Positions 1 through 7,380 of a stretch of DNA of 10,224 nt are shown in pieces. Each line of letters opens with the position of its first letter. Position 1 is the first letter of the stretch. Made by a program: the position numbers and the translations under genes. The DNA lies in assembly GCA_900771165.1 (NCBI GenBank), contig CAAGMX010000495.1, forward strand, positions 1-10,224, written 5' to 3'. This DNA comes from Victivallales bacterium. GTDB lineage: Bacteria; Verrucomicrobiota; Lentisphaeria; Oligosphaerales; Oligosphaeraceae. The notes under the pieces were generated by a model, which was not told the DNA's origin, made no database searches, and worked only from the letters and a program-made list of their open reading frames with translations.

Positions 1-48
1 GATGACCGTCAGCAGCTCGATGAGGGTAAAGGGGAGAGTCTTCTTCAT
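1..48 (-). CDS. Prepilin-type N-terminal cleavage/methylation protein (pseudopilin), 5' end only
   Basis: Only the first 16 codons are inside the window; the gene continues past position 1. They read MKKTLPFTLIELLTVI, a class III prepilin leader: a short basic start, then the F-T-L-I-E-L-L core. In this family prepilin peptidase cuts just before the Phe, methylates it, and the conserved Glu at mature position 5 helps assembly, while the hydrophobic stretch anchors the protein in the inner membrane. The start is supported by AGGAG at 56-60 on the minus strand, 7 bases before the ATG. Proteins starting this way, often with DUF1559 behind the helix, are hugely multiplied in Lentisphaerota and Planctomycetota and often lie beside glycoside hydrolases, as here (the GH106-like gene is upstream on the same strand). 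Which pilin class this is cannot be told from 16 residues. Confidence 0.85.
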   Translation of the reverse strand, partial: MKKTLPFTLIELLTVI

Positions 49-415
49 GGGGTTTCTCCTCGAATGGGGACGCTGGTATTCTTGGGGAGGACACAGGCGT
101 TTGCCGTGGCGTGTCTCCGGGGCGTATCAAAGCAGGGACCGGGCAAAAAGATGCCCGGCAGGGAAGTACGGGAGGCATCCCTTTCCCGGAAACAGACGCA
201 AATCCTGGGTCTTTTCTAGGAAAAGAGTTTGTCAGAAACGGAGACAATGTAGTTCCCGGAACACGTTTTTTCCGGCCCGGGAATGAGAAAAACCGGGAAA
301 AATACGGAAACATGAGGAAAAAGGCCCCTTCTTCCTGCCTCGTCCCCTTTTTGAGGCACACGATACCCCGGCATGGGGCGTCCCCCAGCCTCCCCCCCCT
401 CGGGGAAGCGGGGGC
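49..415. other. Gene-free stretch between the hydrolase and the pseudopilin
   Basis: About 370 bp without a convincing gene. The open frames here on either strand have no ribosome binding site, look GC-driven, and mostly run on antisense or out of frame into the hydrolase gene. It must hold the leader and probably the promoter of the pseudopilin, but I find no good -35/-10 pair. Visible structure: a perfect 6-bp inverted repeat with a 3-base spacer (CTTTTCTAGGAAAAG, 211-225), an inverted repeat CCGGAA...TTCCGG in 256-275, and the AAAAAGG/CCTTTTT pair listed separately as a weak terminator. Confidence 0.6.
318..352. terminator. Weak candidate bidirectional terminator after the hydrolase gene
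   Basis: AAAAAGG at 318-324 and CCTTTTT at 346-352 are perfect complements (7 bp) around a 21-base loop, giving a run of T at the 3' side on either strand. It lies 64 bases beyond the hydrolase stop codon, so it could end that transcript. The loop is long and the stem has only two G-C pairs, so it may also be chance. Confidence 0.25.
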
Positions 416-3382
416 CTACGGAGTTCCCAGACGGCACTGGGCCACCAGGGAACCGGGGATCCATTCCGGCTTGCTGAAGTGGTTGAAGGGATTGGGGGTG
501 CTGGAGAAGAGCCCCGGCCCGGCTCCCTGGATCTCCTCATTCTCCGCAGAGCAATGGTGGGGACCCAGCAGATTCCGCAGGGAGGAGACGAAACGCACCT
601 CCACCGCATTTTCCCCGGCGCACAGCAGCGCCTCCGGAATCTCCACTTCCCAGGGACGCTCCCACAGGGGGGAGGCGGTCACGGCCTGCCCGTTCACCAG
701 GACTTCCAGGCAATCCAGGCCCTGGGGATGGAGGGCCAGCCGCACTCCGCCGGAGGGCACCTGTTCCAGGGTAAGGGTGGCGAAGGCGCTTCCTTTCCCG
801 GAGAAGAAGGGGAGCCCGGCGGAGGCGAATTCCAGGGGCGCGGGGGCGGTGTCGGGCGGGGTGATCACCGGGCGTCCCCGCATTCTCACCCTCCGTGCCC
901 CGTCCTTTTCCTGACCCTGGGGGAAGCGCACCCGGAAATTTCCCATGAGGTACGGCATCTCGATTTCCTGGTCGAAGCGCAGGTTATTCACGGCGGTCTC
1001 GAAGACGTGGCACTGTTCCAGCTGCTGATAGACCTGGGGGGATTGCTGGAAGACGCCGGCGAACTCCAGCACATTTTCTCCCTGGGTCACCTGTTCCCGG
1101 GGCAGGGGAACCACCCGGAAGGAGGGATCGAAGCGGAAGCCGATGTCTTTTCCTTCCAACGGAGTGCCGTTCAGGGAGATCTGATACTGTTCCGGGGATT
1201 CCGTCACCAGGGACAGTTCCCCGGGGAGTTCCCCCTGGACCGTAAAGGCGACCTGGAAGCGGAAGGGCTTTGCGCCGCCGCCCTCCAGCAGGCGCCATTG
1301 CACCGAGGAGAGGGGCATATCCTCCCAGGGGCCATCTGCCACGGAGAGCCGGCAGAGATCCAGGGGCAGGAAATTCTCCGGGACGCAAATGCGGCCCTGG
1401 GCTGGGAGGGAGAGGGTGGTCCGGGGGGCGGGCTTCTCCTGGGCGGGTGCGGGGCATCCATCCAGGGCAGTTTCCAGCCAGAGCCATCCCGTGCCGCCGG
1501 GAGGCAGGGAAATCTGGAATTGCTGTTCCTGGCCCGCGAGACGCCATTGGCCGATCCTCCGGGAGGCATTCTGGGGATTCAGCCAGTAGGGAATCCGGGG
1601 AGAGCAGGGGGTGCGCAGGGAAATCCAGCCGGAGAGAGGCGTTTCCTCGCTGTGGTTCACCAGAAGCAGGAGAAGCCCGTTGGCGTAGGCCGTGCCCCGC
1701 ACCCGCAGCTCCGGCATAGGCTCCGGGCTATGCACCAGCCCGTGGGCTTCCTGGAAGACTGGAAGGTGCTGGAACCAGCGACGCTCCTCCTCCGTGGCCT
1801 CCCGCCCGTCCACATATTCCAGGGCGGATTCCCCGAAACGCAGCACTTCGCCCTGGTACGCCTGTAGCAGTTTCACCGTGGAGGAATCCAGCTGGGTGAG
1901 GCCCGGGAGAATCACCCGGCGGTAGCGGCGCTGCCCCAGGCGAAGCCATTCCCCCTCGGCGGCTCCCATCTCCGTCAGATGGGGTTCGAAGCCGAAATGG
2001 AAGGGTTCCTGGGCGCGGTCCAGGATTTCCATGAGCTGCTCCGTGGTGTCCACCAGCTTTCGGAGCGAGGGGGCGTTGTTGTCCTGGCAATACTGGCACC
2101 AGGCGGAGGTCTGTCCGTGGAGGATCAGGGTTTCTGCCATCTCCTCCCCCTGGGCCAGCCACTGATTGCTCCGGGCGAAGGTGTCGTTCAGGGGGCGTGC
2201 CTGGGCGAACCAGGGTTCGTGGTCCCCGAAGGAGGGGGGATAGTCCCGTTTCCGCAACCCCTTCAGGGAGTAGGCGTAGAGATGATTGCACAGGAAGTTG
2301 ACGCCGTAGATCTGCATCATGGAATACATCCAGCGCATTTTCTCCAGGGAGAGATCCCATCCGCAGCAGGCGAACATCTCCACCAGACGCCGCCGCTGTC
2401 CGTGCTGGGCGGCCACACTGGTCATCTGGCGAACCAGGAAGGGGTAGGGTTCGTGGGTGCCCAGATGATCCACCCCGGGGATGGAGTAGTGGGGATAGTG
2501 GAAGGAGACGGCGCCGCTGCTCAGGGTCTGCTCCGCATAGTCCACCTCCTGCACCTGGTGCCCCGTGAAGCCCCAGCCATGCCGGCGGCACCATTTCCCC
2601 AGCTTCCGGGTGTAGTTCTCCGAGAACCAGCGCCCGGCCTCCCCGTAGAAGCGACGGCGGAACTCCGCCGCCCCGGGAACCTCCAGGAAAAGCTTCCCCA
2701 GTTCCTCTTCCACAACCACCCCGTGACGCCGGGAGAAGTCCCGGTAGAACCAGGGAGAGTAGAAGACTTTGCCGATGCGAAGCTGGGGTTCGTCCGTGAA
2801 GACGCCCGCCACCTGACGGGAAATCTCCTGGGGAAGACGCCGGAAATATTCTCCGTAGGTGCTTTCCAGGAAGGCGTCCGTCACCCGGGGATCCAGCAGG
2901 TCCACATAGCAGGGATTGACCTCGTACCGCAAAAGCAGATGCTCCTTCGGCGCCCGACGGGCCTCCTCCAAGGTCACCCGGACACCGTCACTCCGCCGGT
3001 AGACCCCCACGGTCCAGGTATCCCGGGTCTCCTCGGAAAAGTCACTGGGCACCAGATACTTCTGCTGATATTCCTCCCCCAGGCCGTTGACCCGGCCTCC
3101 GCCGAAGCCGCTGGGCCACCCGTTCTCGTCATACAGCCACGCCTCCATGCCCAGACGGGAAGCCTCCCGCACACAGGCCTCCACACAGGCCATGTACTGG
3201 TCTCCCATGTAGGGCGTCCCCAGCCCCCCGCGGGCGTGCATGAAGAAGCCGCCGTATCCCCCCTCCTGCATCCGACGAATCTGACGGCACAATTCCTCCG
3301 GAGACAAAAGGTCATTCCAGCTCCAGAAGGGCATGGGACGCCATTGTCTCAAATCCTCGCCTGCCAGCACAAATTCCCGCAT
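416..3382 (-). CDS. GH106-like glycoside hydrolase, large multidomain protein
   Basis: 988 residues, start ATG preceded by GGGAGG at 3391-3396 with an 8-base spacer. The N-terminal part looks like the alpha-L-rhamnosidase (GH106)-like glycosidases: FWSW at 19-22, GGFFMHARGG at 44-53, DENGWPSG at 85-92, FTDEPQ at 195-200, an acidic VEMFACCGW around Glu335, and NHLYAYS at 366-372. Glu198 and Glu335 are plausible catalytic acids by their setting in the motifs; this is inferred. A Rossmann-like middle part (about 411-560) is followed by two beta-sandwich regions (about 700-790 and 855-945); the second ends with SLRNLLGPHH, common at the end of this group. No signal peptide or membrane segment is seen, so it probably acts in the cytoplasm on imported oligosaccharides. 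The family reaction would be removal of terminal sugars such as L-rhamnose, but the substrate cannot be read from sequence. It stands alone between two intergenic regions. Confidence 0.8.
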   Translation of the reverse strand: MREFVLAGEDLRQWRPMPFWSWNDLLSPEELCRQIRRMQEGGYGGFFMHARGGLGTPYMGDQYMACVEACVREASRLGMEAWLYDENGWPSGFGGGRVNGLGEEYQQKYLVPSDFSEETRDTWTVGVYRRSDGVRVTLEEARRAPKEHLLLRYEVNPCYVDLLDPRVTDAFLESTYGEYFRRLPQEISRQVAGVFTDEPQLRIGKVFYSPWFYRDFSRRHGVVVEEELGKLFLEVPGAAEFRRRFYGEAGRWFSENYTRKLGKWCRRHGWGFTGHQVQEVDYAEQTLSSGAVSFHYPHYSIPGVDHLGTHEPYPFLVRQMTSVAAQHGQRRRLVEMFACCGWDLSLEKMRWMYSMMQIYGVNFLCNHLYAYSLKGLRKRDYPPSFGDHEPWFAQARPLNDTFARSNQWLAQGEEMAETLILHGQTSAWCQYCQDNNAPSLRKLVDTTEQLMEILDRAQEPFHFGFEPHLTEMGAAEGEWLRLGQRRYRRVILPGLTQLDSSTVKLLQAYQGEVLRFGESALEYVDGREATEEERRWFQHLPVFQEAHGLVHSPEPMPELRVRGTAYANGLLLLLVNHSEETPLSGWISLRTPCSPRIPYWLNPQNASRRIGQWRLAGQEQQFQISLPPGGTGWLWLETALDGCPAPAQEKPAPRTTLSLPAQGRICVPENFLPLDLCRLSVADGPWEDMPLSSVQWRLLEGGGAKPFRFQVAFTVQGELPGELSLVTESPEQYQISLNGTPLEGKDIGFRFDPSFRVVPLPREQVTQGENVLEFAGVFQQSPQVYQQLEQCHVFETAVNNLRFDQEIEMPYLMGNFRVRFPQGQEKDGARRVRMRGRPVITPPDTAPAPLEFASAGLPFFSGKGSAFATLTLEQVPSGGVRLALHPQGLDCLEVLVNGQAVTASPLWERPWEVEIPEALLCAGENAVEVRFVSSLRNLLGPHHCSAENEEIQGAGPGLFSSTPNPFNHFSKPEWIPGSLVAQCRLGTP

Positions 3383-3462
3383 CTTGCGTTCCTCCCGTGT
3401 TTGCCAAATTCATCCATGGCCACAATTTCCGCCACCCCAAGGGAAACGGTCCCCCTTTTGGG

Positions 3463-3490
3463 CTAATACGTATTGTGAAACGGGACTCAA
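3463..3490 (-). promoter_or_regulatory. Candidate promoter and palindromic operator of the GH106-like gene
   Basis: On the minus strand TTGAGT (3485-3490) and TATTAG (3463-3468) are 16 bases apart, each matching 4 of 6 consensus positions of a housekeeping promoter. The predicted transcript starts near 3456 and has a leader of about 75 bases. The -10 overlaps a perfect 10-bp palindrome, AATACGTATT (3465-3474), and a second perfect inverted repeat, TCTCT-AGG-AGAGA (3496-3508), lies just upstream of the -35. A dimeric repressor of the GntR or LacI type at the -10 site would fit a sugar-degradation gene, but no regulator gene is in the window. Confidence 0.35.
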
Positions 3491-3545
3491 GATAATCTCT
3501 AGGAGAGAATCCGCACAGGGGAATCCGTCAGAAATCTTTTTGGCT

Positions 3546-4349
3546 TTAGGGTTGCGATTCCCAGGCGAGGTGCTGGACGAACTGGGTGGCCAGGGGGAAG
3601 GAGGGGAGGGTGCAGTCATGTCCGTAGCCCTGGAAGGTTCGATGCCGCACATCCTGGTGGCCGTTGAGTTTCAGCATACGGCAGAAATAGGCGTTTTCCT
3701 CCTGTCTGCCACACATTTCCAGTTCCGAGTCTCCGGTGGTCAGGAGGATAGGAGGCAGATTTGGGGTTCCGACATAATAGAGGGGGGCCAGGTCATCGCA
3801 GAGGGGCTGTTCCATGGGGATGCCGCGTTCTGCCCGGAGGGTGAAGTGGGTGATGCACTGTCCGCTGATGGGGATGAGGCCCCGGATTTGCCGGTAGTCG
3901 CATCCCTGGGCCTGGAGCCAGCGGGGATCCATGCCCAGCATGCAGGTGAGATAGGCACCGGCGGAGTGGCCGGAGACGAAGATTTTCCGGGGATCTCCCC
4001 CGTATTCGGCGATGTGTCGGATCACCCAGGCCAGGGCGGCGGCGGCATCCTCCAGGCAGGTGATGCCCGGGGTGCCCTGGGGATCGGCCAGTCGGTATCC
4101 GCAGGCCACCACGGCATTGGGGTGGACCGGATCCAGGGTGAGTTCCATGGGGGTGTGCTTGACGCCGCCGGTGAGTCCGCCCCCGTGGAACCAGACGATG
4201 GTGGCGAAGCCGGAGTGGCCTTCGGGCAGGGTCAGATCCAGGGCGCACCTCTCCCCGTTTTCCGGGTGTGTCTCGTAGAACTCCTTTTCCCGGTAGGGGA
4301 TGTCCAGGGTCTGGCAAAAGGGCTGTTGCAGGGAATTGAAGAGTTGCAT
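3546..4349 (-). CDS. Alpha/beta-hydrolase, HSL-like esterase/lipase
   Basis: 267 residues if translation starts at the ATG at 4347-4349, which precedes the first homologous-looking residues (MQLFNSLQQP). The longer in-frame extension to 4478 would lie inside the upstream dehydrogenase gene and reads as low-complexity out-of-frame sequence, so I reject it. The catalytic set is complete: oxyanion-hole HGGG at 55-58, nucleophile in GHSAG (Ser129), Asp207 in TTGDSE, and His244 in GYGHDC. This arrangement is that of the hormone-sensitive-lipase/carboxylesterase branch, which includes carbohydrate acetyl- and feruloyl-esterases. No signal peptide is seen, so it is probably cytoplasmic. It is the last gene of the four-gene minus-strand run, 31 bases after the dehydrogenase stop; the gap holds a short CA run and no clear Shine-Dalgarno sequence. 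Its substrate is unknown; deacylation of sugars or small esters is the likeliest role. Confidence 0.85.
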   Translation of the reverse strand: MQLFNSLQQPFCQTLDIPYREKEFYETHPENGERCALDLTLPEGHSGFATIVWFHGGGLTGGVKHTPMELTLDPVHPNAVVACGYRLADPQGTPGITCLEDAAAALAWVIRHIAEYGGDPRKIFVSGHSAGAYLTCMLGMDPRWLQAQGCDYRQIRGLIPISGQCITHFTLRAERGIPMEQPLCDDLAPLYYVGTPNLPPILLTTGDSELEMCGRQEENAYFCRMLKLNGHQDVRHRTFQGYGHDCTLPSFPLATQFVQHLAWESQP

Positions 4350-4380
4350 GGCGGCAAAAAAACGTGTGTGTGTGGGAAAA

Positions 4381-5979
4381 TCAGGGGAGGGCACCCAGCA
4401 TGGCCTCGGCCAGACGGAGGCCGTCAATGGCGGCGGAGACGATGCCCCCGGCCATGCCTCCGCCTTCTCCGGCCACATAGAGGCCGTCCATGGAGGTGGA
4501 GAGGGTGTCGGGGCGGCGCAGGAAGCGGACCGGGCTGGAGACCCGGGTTTCCATGCCCACCAGGGTGCCGCCCCCCAGGAATCCCGGGGCTTTGCGGTCG
4601 ACGGCAGCCAGGGCCCGTTGCAGGGCGGTGCGGATGGGGTCGGGCACCAGGAGATCCAGCCGGGCGGGGGTCAGGCCCAGGCGGTAGCTGGTGGCCTTGG
4701 GCAGGGGAGAGGTGCCTCCCAGAAGGAAATCCCGGGCCCGTTGGGCGGGGGCGGAGTAGTCGCCGCCTCCCAGCTGGAAGAGGCGGGTTTCCAGGTCGTG
4801 GAGGAAAGGGAAGGCCTCCCGGGGGGAGGAGAAGGTGGTTTCCCGGAGGGTGGAGATCAGGGCGGAATTGGCGAACTGGCCATCCCGTGCGGCGTTGGAC
4901 ATGCCGTTGGTGCAGAGGGCCAGGGGATCGCAGGTGGCGGGAAGGATCTCGCCTCCGGGGCACATGCAGAAGCTGGTGGCGCCGGGGCCCTGGGCGTCGT
5001 CGTGGAGGGAGAGGAGATATTCCGCCGGTCCCAGGGAGGGATAAGGGACGGCCATGCCGAACTGGGTCTGGTTGATGAAGCTCTGGGTGTGCTCGATGCG
5101 GCATCCGATCTGGAAGCCCTTCAGCGCCACCTGGACCTGGCCTGCCATCTGCTGGATCAAATCCCGTGCGCTATGGCCGCAGGCCACCAGGGCGGCGGAG
5201 CCTTCCAGGCGGGAGCCGTCTCCCAGGCGGAGTCCCCGGAAGGCGGTGTCTCCCTCCACGGCTTCCACCCGGGTGTCCCAGAGGAAGCGTCCCCCCAGCT
5301 GGCAGATGCGGCGTCGGATGGCGGAGATGATGGCGGGGAGCCGGTCGGAGCCCAGATGAGGATGGGCGTAATAGAGGATTTCCGGCGGGGCGCCGGCGGC
5401 CACAAAGGTCTCCAGGACGAAGCGTCCCCGGGGATCCCGGACCCGGGTGAAGAGCTTTCCGTCAGACCAGGTGCCGGCTCCGCCTTCGCCGAAGAGGAGG
5501 TTGCTTTCCGGGTTCAGCTGCCGTGTGGCGAAGAAATCCTGGATGTCCTGCCCCCGCCGTTCCACGTCCCGTCCCCGTTCCACCACCAGGGGGCAGGTGC
5601 CGGCCATGGCCAGGACCAGGGCGCCGAAGAGCCCGGCGGGTCCTGTGCCCACCACCAGGGGATGATGCAGGCCCTTACGGTTGTCCGGGGGAAAGTAGGG
5701 TGGTTCCTCCGTCAGAGGGGCGATGCCCCTGTCGGGTCTGGGGCGTGCGCCGGGGCGGAGTTCCGCCGCCAGGGAATAGAGAATCTTCACCCGGGGCTTA
5801 TGGCGGGCATCCAGGCTCCGCCGCCGGATTTCCAGGGAGAGCAGATCCTCTTCCCGGAGTCCGCAGGCTTTGGCCGCCAACGGCCGGAGAAATTCCCTCT
5901 CCTCCCGGGGGACTATCCGGGCCTCTACCTCCAGGGGAATGGTGATCTTCATGGGGCGGGAATCCGGCTTCATGGGCAT
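4381..5979 (-). CDS. FAD-dependent dehydrogenase of the COG2509 type
   Basis: 532 residues, the usual length of this family. An N-terminal region of about 100 residues precedes the FAD-binding fold: GTGPAG at 111-116, VVERG at 132-136, then the family signature from about Glu158 to Lys175 (ESNLLFGEGGAGTWSDGK). The C-terminal FAD-contact segment has GEGGGMAGG at 504-512. These soluble flavoproteins are widespread and annotated as NAD(FAD)-utilising dehydrogenases; their substrate is not established. The start is uncertain. The ATG at 5979 gives a 10-base overlap with aat. The ATG at 5973 forms a classic ATGA overlap with the aat stop codon and would suit translational coupling. The ATG at 5952 begins MKITIPLEVE, which looks like the first conserved strand. 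None has a good Shine-Dalgarno sequence. It is the third gene of the run. Confidence 0.88.
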   Translation of the reverse strand: MPMKPDSRPMKITIPLEVEARIVPREEREFLRPLAAKACGLREEDLLSLEIRRRSLDARHKPRVKILYSLAAELRPGARPRPDRGIAPLTEEPPYFPPDNRKGLHHPLVVGTGPAGLFGALVLAMAGTCPLVVERGRDVERRGQDIQDFFATRQLNPESNLLFGEGGAGTWSDGKLFTRVRDPRGRFVLETFVAAGAPPEILYYAHPHLGSDRLPAIISAIRRRICQLGGRFLWDTRVEAVEGDTAFRGLRLGDGSRLEGSAALVACGHSARDLIQQMAGQVQVALKGFQIGCRIEHTQSFINQTQFGMAVPYPSLGPAEYLLSLHDDAQGPGATSFCMCPGGEILPATCDPLALCTNGMSNAARDGQFANSALISTLRETTFSSPREAFPFLHDLETRLFQLGGGDYSAPAQRARDFLLGGTSPLPKATSYRLGLTPARLDLLVPDPIRTALQRALAAVDRKAPGFLGGGTLVGMETRVSSPVRFLRRPDTLSTSMDGLYVAGEGGGMAGGIVSAAIDGLRLAEAMLGALP

Positions 5980-6734
5980 AGGGCGGGGCGGTCAGGGGGA
6001 AGGCGAAGAGGGGGTTCCCGGGGAAAGATTCCCGGGGTGGGGGAATCGTCCCGCCACTCTTCCAGCAGAGCGAGATATTCCCGGCGCGGGATTTCCCTTG
6101 CGCCGAAGGAGGCGGTGAGATTGGTGACCATCTGCGTGTCCACCAGGGTGACCCCATGGGCCCGCAACTGCTCCACCGCCACGCAGAAGGCGATTTTCGA
6201 GGCCCCCGACTGCCGGTAGAACATGCTTTCCCCGCAGAAGATCTTGCCCAGCAGGACGCCATAGAGGCCCCCTGCCAGGGTGCCGTCCGGGGCGAAGGCC
6301 TCAAAGCTGTGGGCGTAGCCCAGACGGTGGAACTCCAGAAAGGCCTCCTGCAGCATTCCGGTGATCCAGGTGCCTTCCTCCCCGGGACGCAGGGCTTGGG
6401 CGCATCCCGCCATCACCTCAGGAAAGCAGGTGTCGATGCGCACGGTGAAGGGGGATTTCTTCCACTCCCGCTTCAGGGTCTTGGGGATGTGGAACTCCGA
6501 AAGGGGAAGCACGCCACGCAGGGGCGGAGAGGCCCACAGGATGGACTCCTCCTCGAAGGGCCAGGGGAAAATGCCGTGGTAGTAGGCATCCAGAAGGAGG
6601 CGGCAGTCCAGCCCGTCGGAGAGACAGAGCGCCCCTTCCTCGTCCGCCCGTTCCGGGGAGGGAAAGAGGCTCTTTTCCCGCCAGGGGCGCTCCTCCAGGA
6701 GCGTCGCCCACTCTGCTGCCGAAGGGGATTCCAT
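5970..6734 (-). CDS. aat: Leucyl/phenylalanyl-tRNA--protein transferase
   Basis: 254 residues. The enzyme moves Leu or Phe from its aminoacyl-tRNA onto the N-terminus of proteins starting with Arg or Lys, marking them for ClpS/ClpAP in the bacterial N-end rule pathway; it is cytoplasmic. Family features in order are: FPSPE at 24-28, YYHGIFPWP at 51-59, EEGTWIT at 119-125, GGLYGV at 155-160, FCGESMF at 166-172 with ASK at 178-180, VDTQ at 198-201 (Asp199 and Gln201 align with Asp186 and Gln188 of the E. coli enzyme), and SFGAREIPRREY at 209-220. All core motifs are present, so it should be active. It starts 16 bases after the flavoprotein stop with only a weak GCGGA-like ribosome site, and its stop overlaps the dehydrogenase start. 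The neighbours do not suggest a proteolysis cluster; the grouping looks incidental. Confidence 0.95.
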   Translation of the reverse strand: MESPSAAEWATLLEERPWREKSLFPSPERADEEGALCLSDGLDCRLLLDAYYHGIFPWPFEEESILWASPPLRGVLPLSEFHIPKTLKREWKKSPFTVRIDTCFPEVMAGCAQALRPGEEGTWITGMLQEAFLEFHRLGYAHSFEAFAPDGTLAGGLYGVLLGKIFCGESMFYRQSGASKIAFCVAVEQLRAHGVTLVDTQMVTNLTASFGAREIPRREYLALLEEWRDDSPTPGIFPREPPLRLPPDRPALCP

Positions 6735-6750
6735 GCCCGCTGTCCGCTTC

Positions 6751-7380
6751 CTAGCGGATGAAGTTGGTGCGCACCGGCGCCTCCTCCAGGGCGGGACCCG
6801 GGAGCCCTTGCTCCCGCCCCGCCTGAAGGCTCCGCAGCATCCAGGCCATCTTCACCCCCAGGTTCCGCATGATCTGCAGCCCCTCCTGATCCTGGAGAAC
6901 CTCCTGGGGCGTGGTGCCATGGACCATGTTCCAATATTGGGAGGGAACCATGGGCATCCCCATGATGGGATAGAATTTGTTGATGGCATCCAGGGCGGCG
7001 GTGGCGCCTCCCCGGCGGCAGCTGACCACCGAGGCGGCAGGCTTCCCCGTCAGTTTCCGTCCCGCACTGTAGAAGAGGCGACTCATGAAGGAGAGAAGGT
7101 CGCCGCAGGGAGCGGCAAAATGCACCGGAGAACCAAAGACAAAGCCGTCGGCTTCCTCCGCCATGGCGGCAAACTGGTTGACCACATCCTCCATTACGCA
7201 GCACCCCTTCTGACGGCATGCCCCGCATCCCCGGCAGCTCCCCTTCAGCGCCCCAGGCGCCCCCGCCCAGAAAATCTCCGTCTCCACCCCCTGAAGACGC
7301 AGGGTCTTCTCCACTTCCGACAACGCCGTAAACGTGCACCCCTGCTGGTGGGGACTGCCATTGACCAACAAAACTTTCAT
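6751..7380 (-). CDS. Flavodoxin-fold NAD(P)H-dependent oxidoreductase with an iron-sulfur-type cysteine cluster
   Basis: 209 residues; ATG at 7378-7380 with GGAG (7387-7390) six bases upstream. It has the flavodoxin-like fold of the NADPH-dependent FMN reductase family: N-terminal strand MKVLLVNGSP with the phosphate-binding loop GSPHQQG at 8-14, and FGSPVHFA at 82-89 for the flavin ring. Cysteines 49, 52, 55 and 60 form CX2CX2CX4C, matching the compact motif of archaeal and bacterial iron-sulfur flavoproteins, with an extra Cys at 61. This suggests a [4Fe-4S] cluster beside FMN, though close relatives are usually annotated only as flavodoxin family proteins. The later motif YWNMVHG (149-155) and the end RTNFIR are typical of the same group. 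The likely role is two-electron or one-electron transfer to an unknown acceptor in the cytoplasm. It is the first gene of the four-gene run. Confidence 0.85.
   Translation of the reverse strand: MKVLLVNGSPHQQGCTFTALSEVEKTLRLQGVETEIFWAGAPGALKGSCRGCGACRQKGCCVMEDVVNQFAAMAEEADGFVFGSPVHFAAPCGDLLSFMSRLFYSAGRKLTGKPAASVVSCRRGGATAALDAINKFYPIMGMPMVPSQYWNMVHGTTPQEVLQDQEGLQIMRNLGVKMAWMLRSLQAGREQGLPGPALEEAPVRTNFIR

Noticed and set aside
111..914. Plus-strand open frame of 267 codons starting in the gene-free stretch
   Set aside because: No ribosome site, low-complexity product, and most of it is antisense to the glycosidase.
479..1867. Plus-strand open frame of 462 codons opposite the glycosidase C-terminal half
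   Set aside because: Same reason: antisense shadow rich in Gly and His, without domain signatures.
1979..3466. Plus-strand open frame of 495 codons opposite the glycosidase
   Set aside because: Antisense to a gene with clear GH106-like motifs and a good ribosome site; its composition is that of a mirrored frame.
4350..4478. 43-codon N-terminal extension of the esterase
   Set aside because: It lies within the dehydrogenase gene in another frame and gives a Pro/Trp-rich sequence unlike any esterase N-terminus.
4300..6219. Long plus-strand open frame (639 codons) across the dehydrogenase, aat and esterase genes
   Set aside because: It lies antisense to three genes with intact family motifs; its product is Gly/Ala/Glu-rich with no recognisable domain. 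This is a GC-driven shadow.
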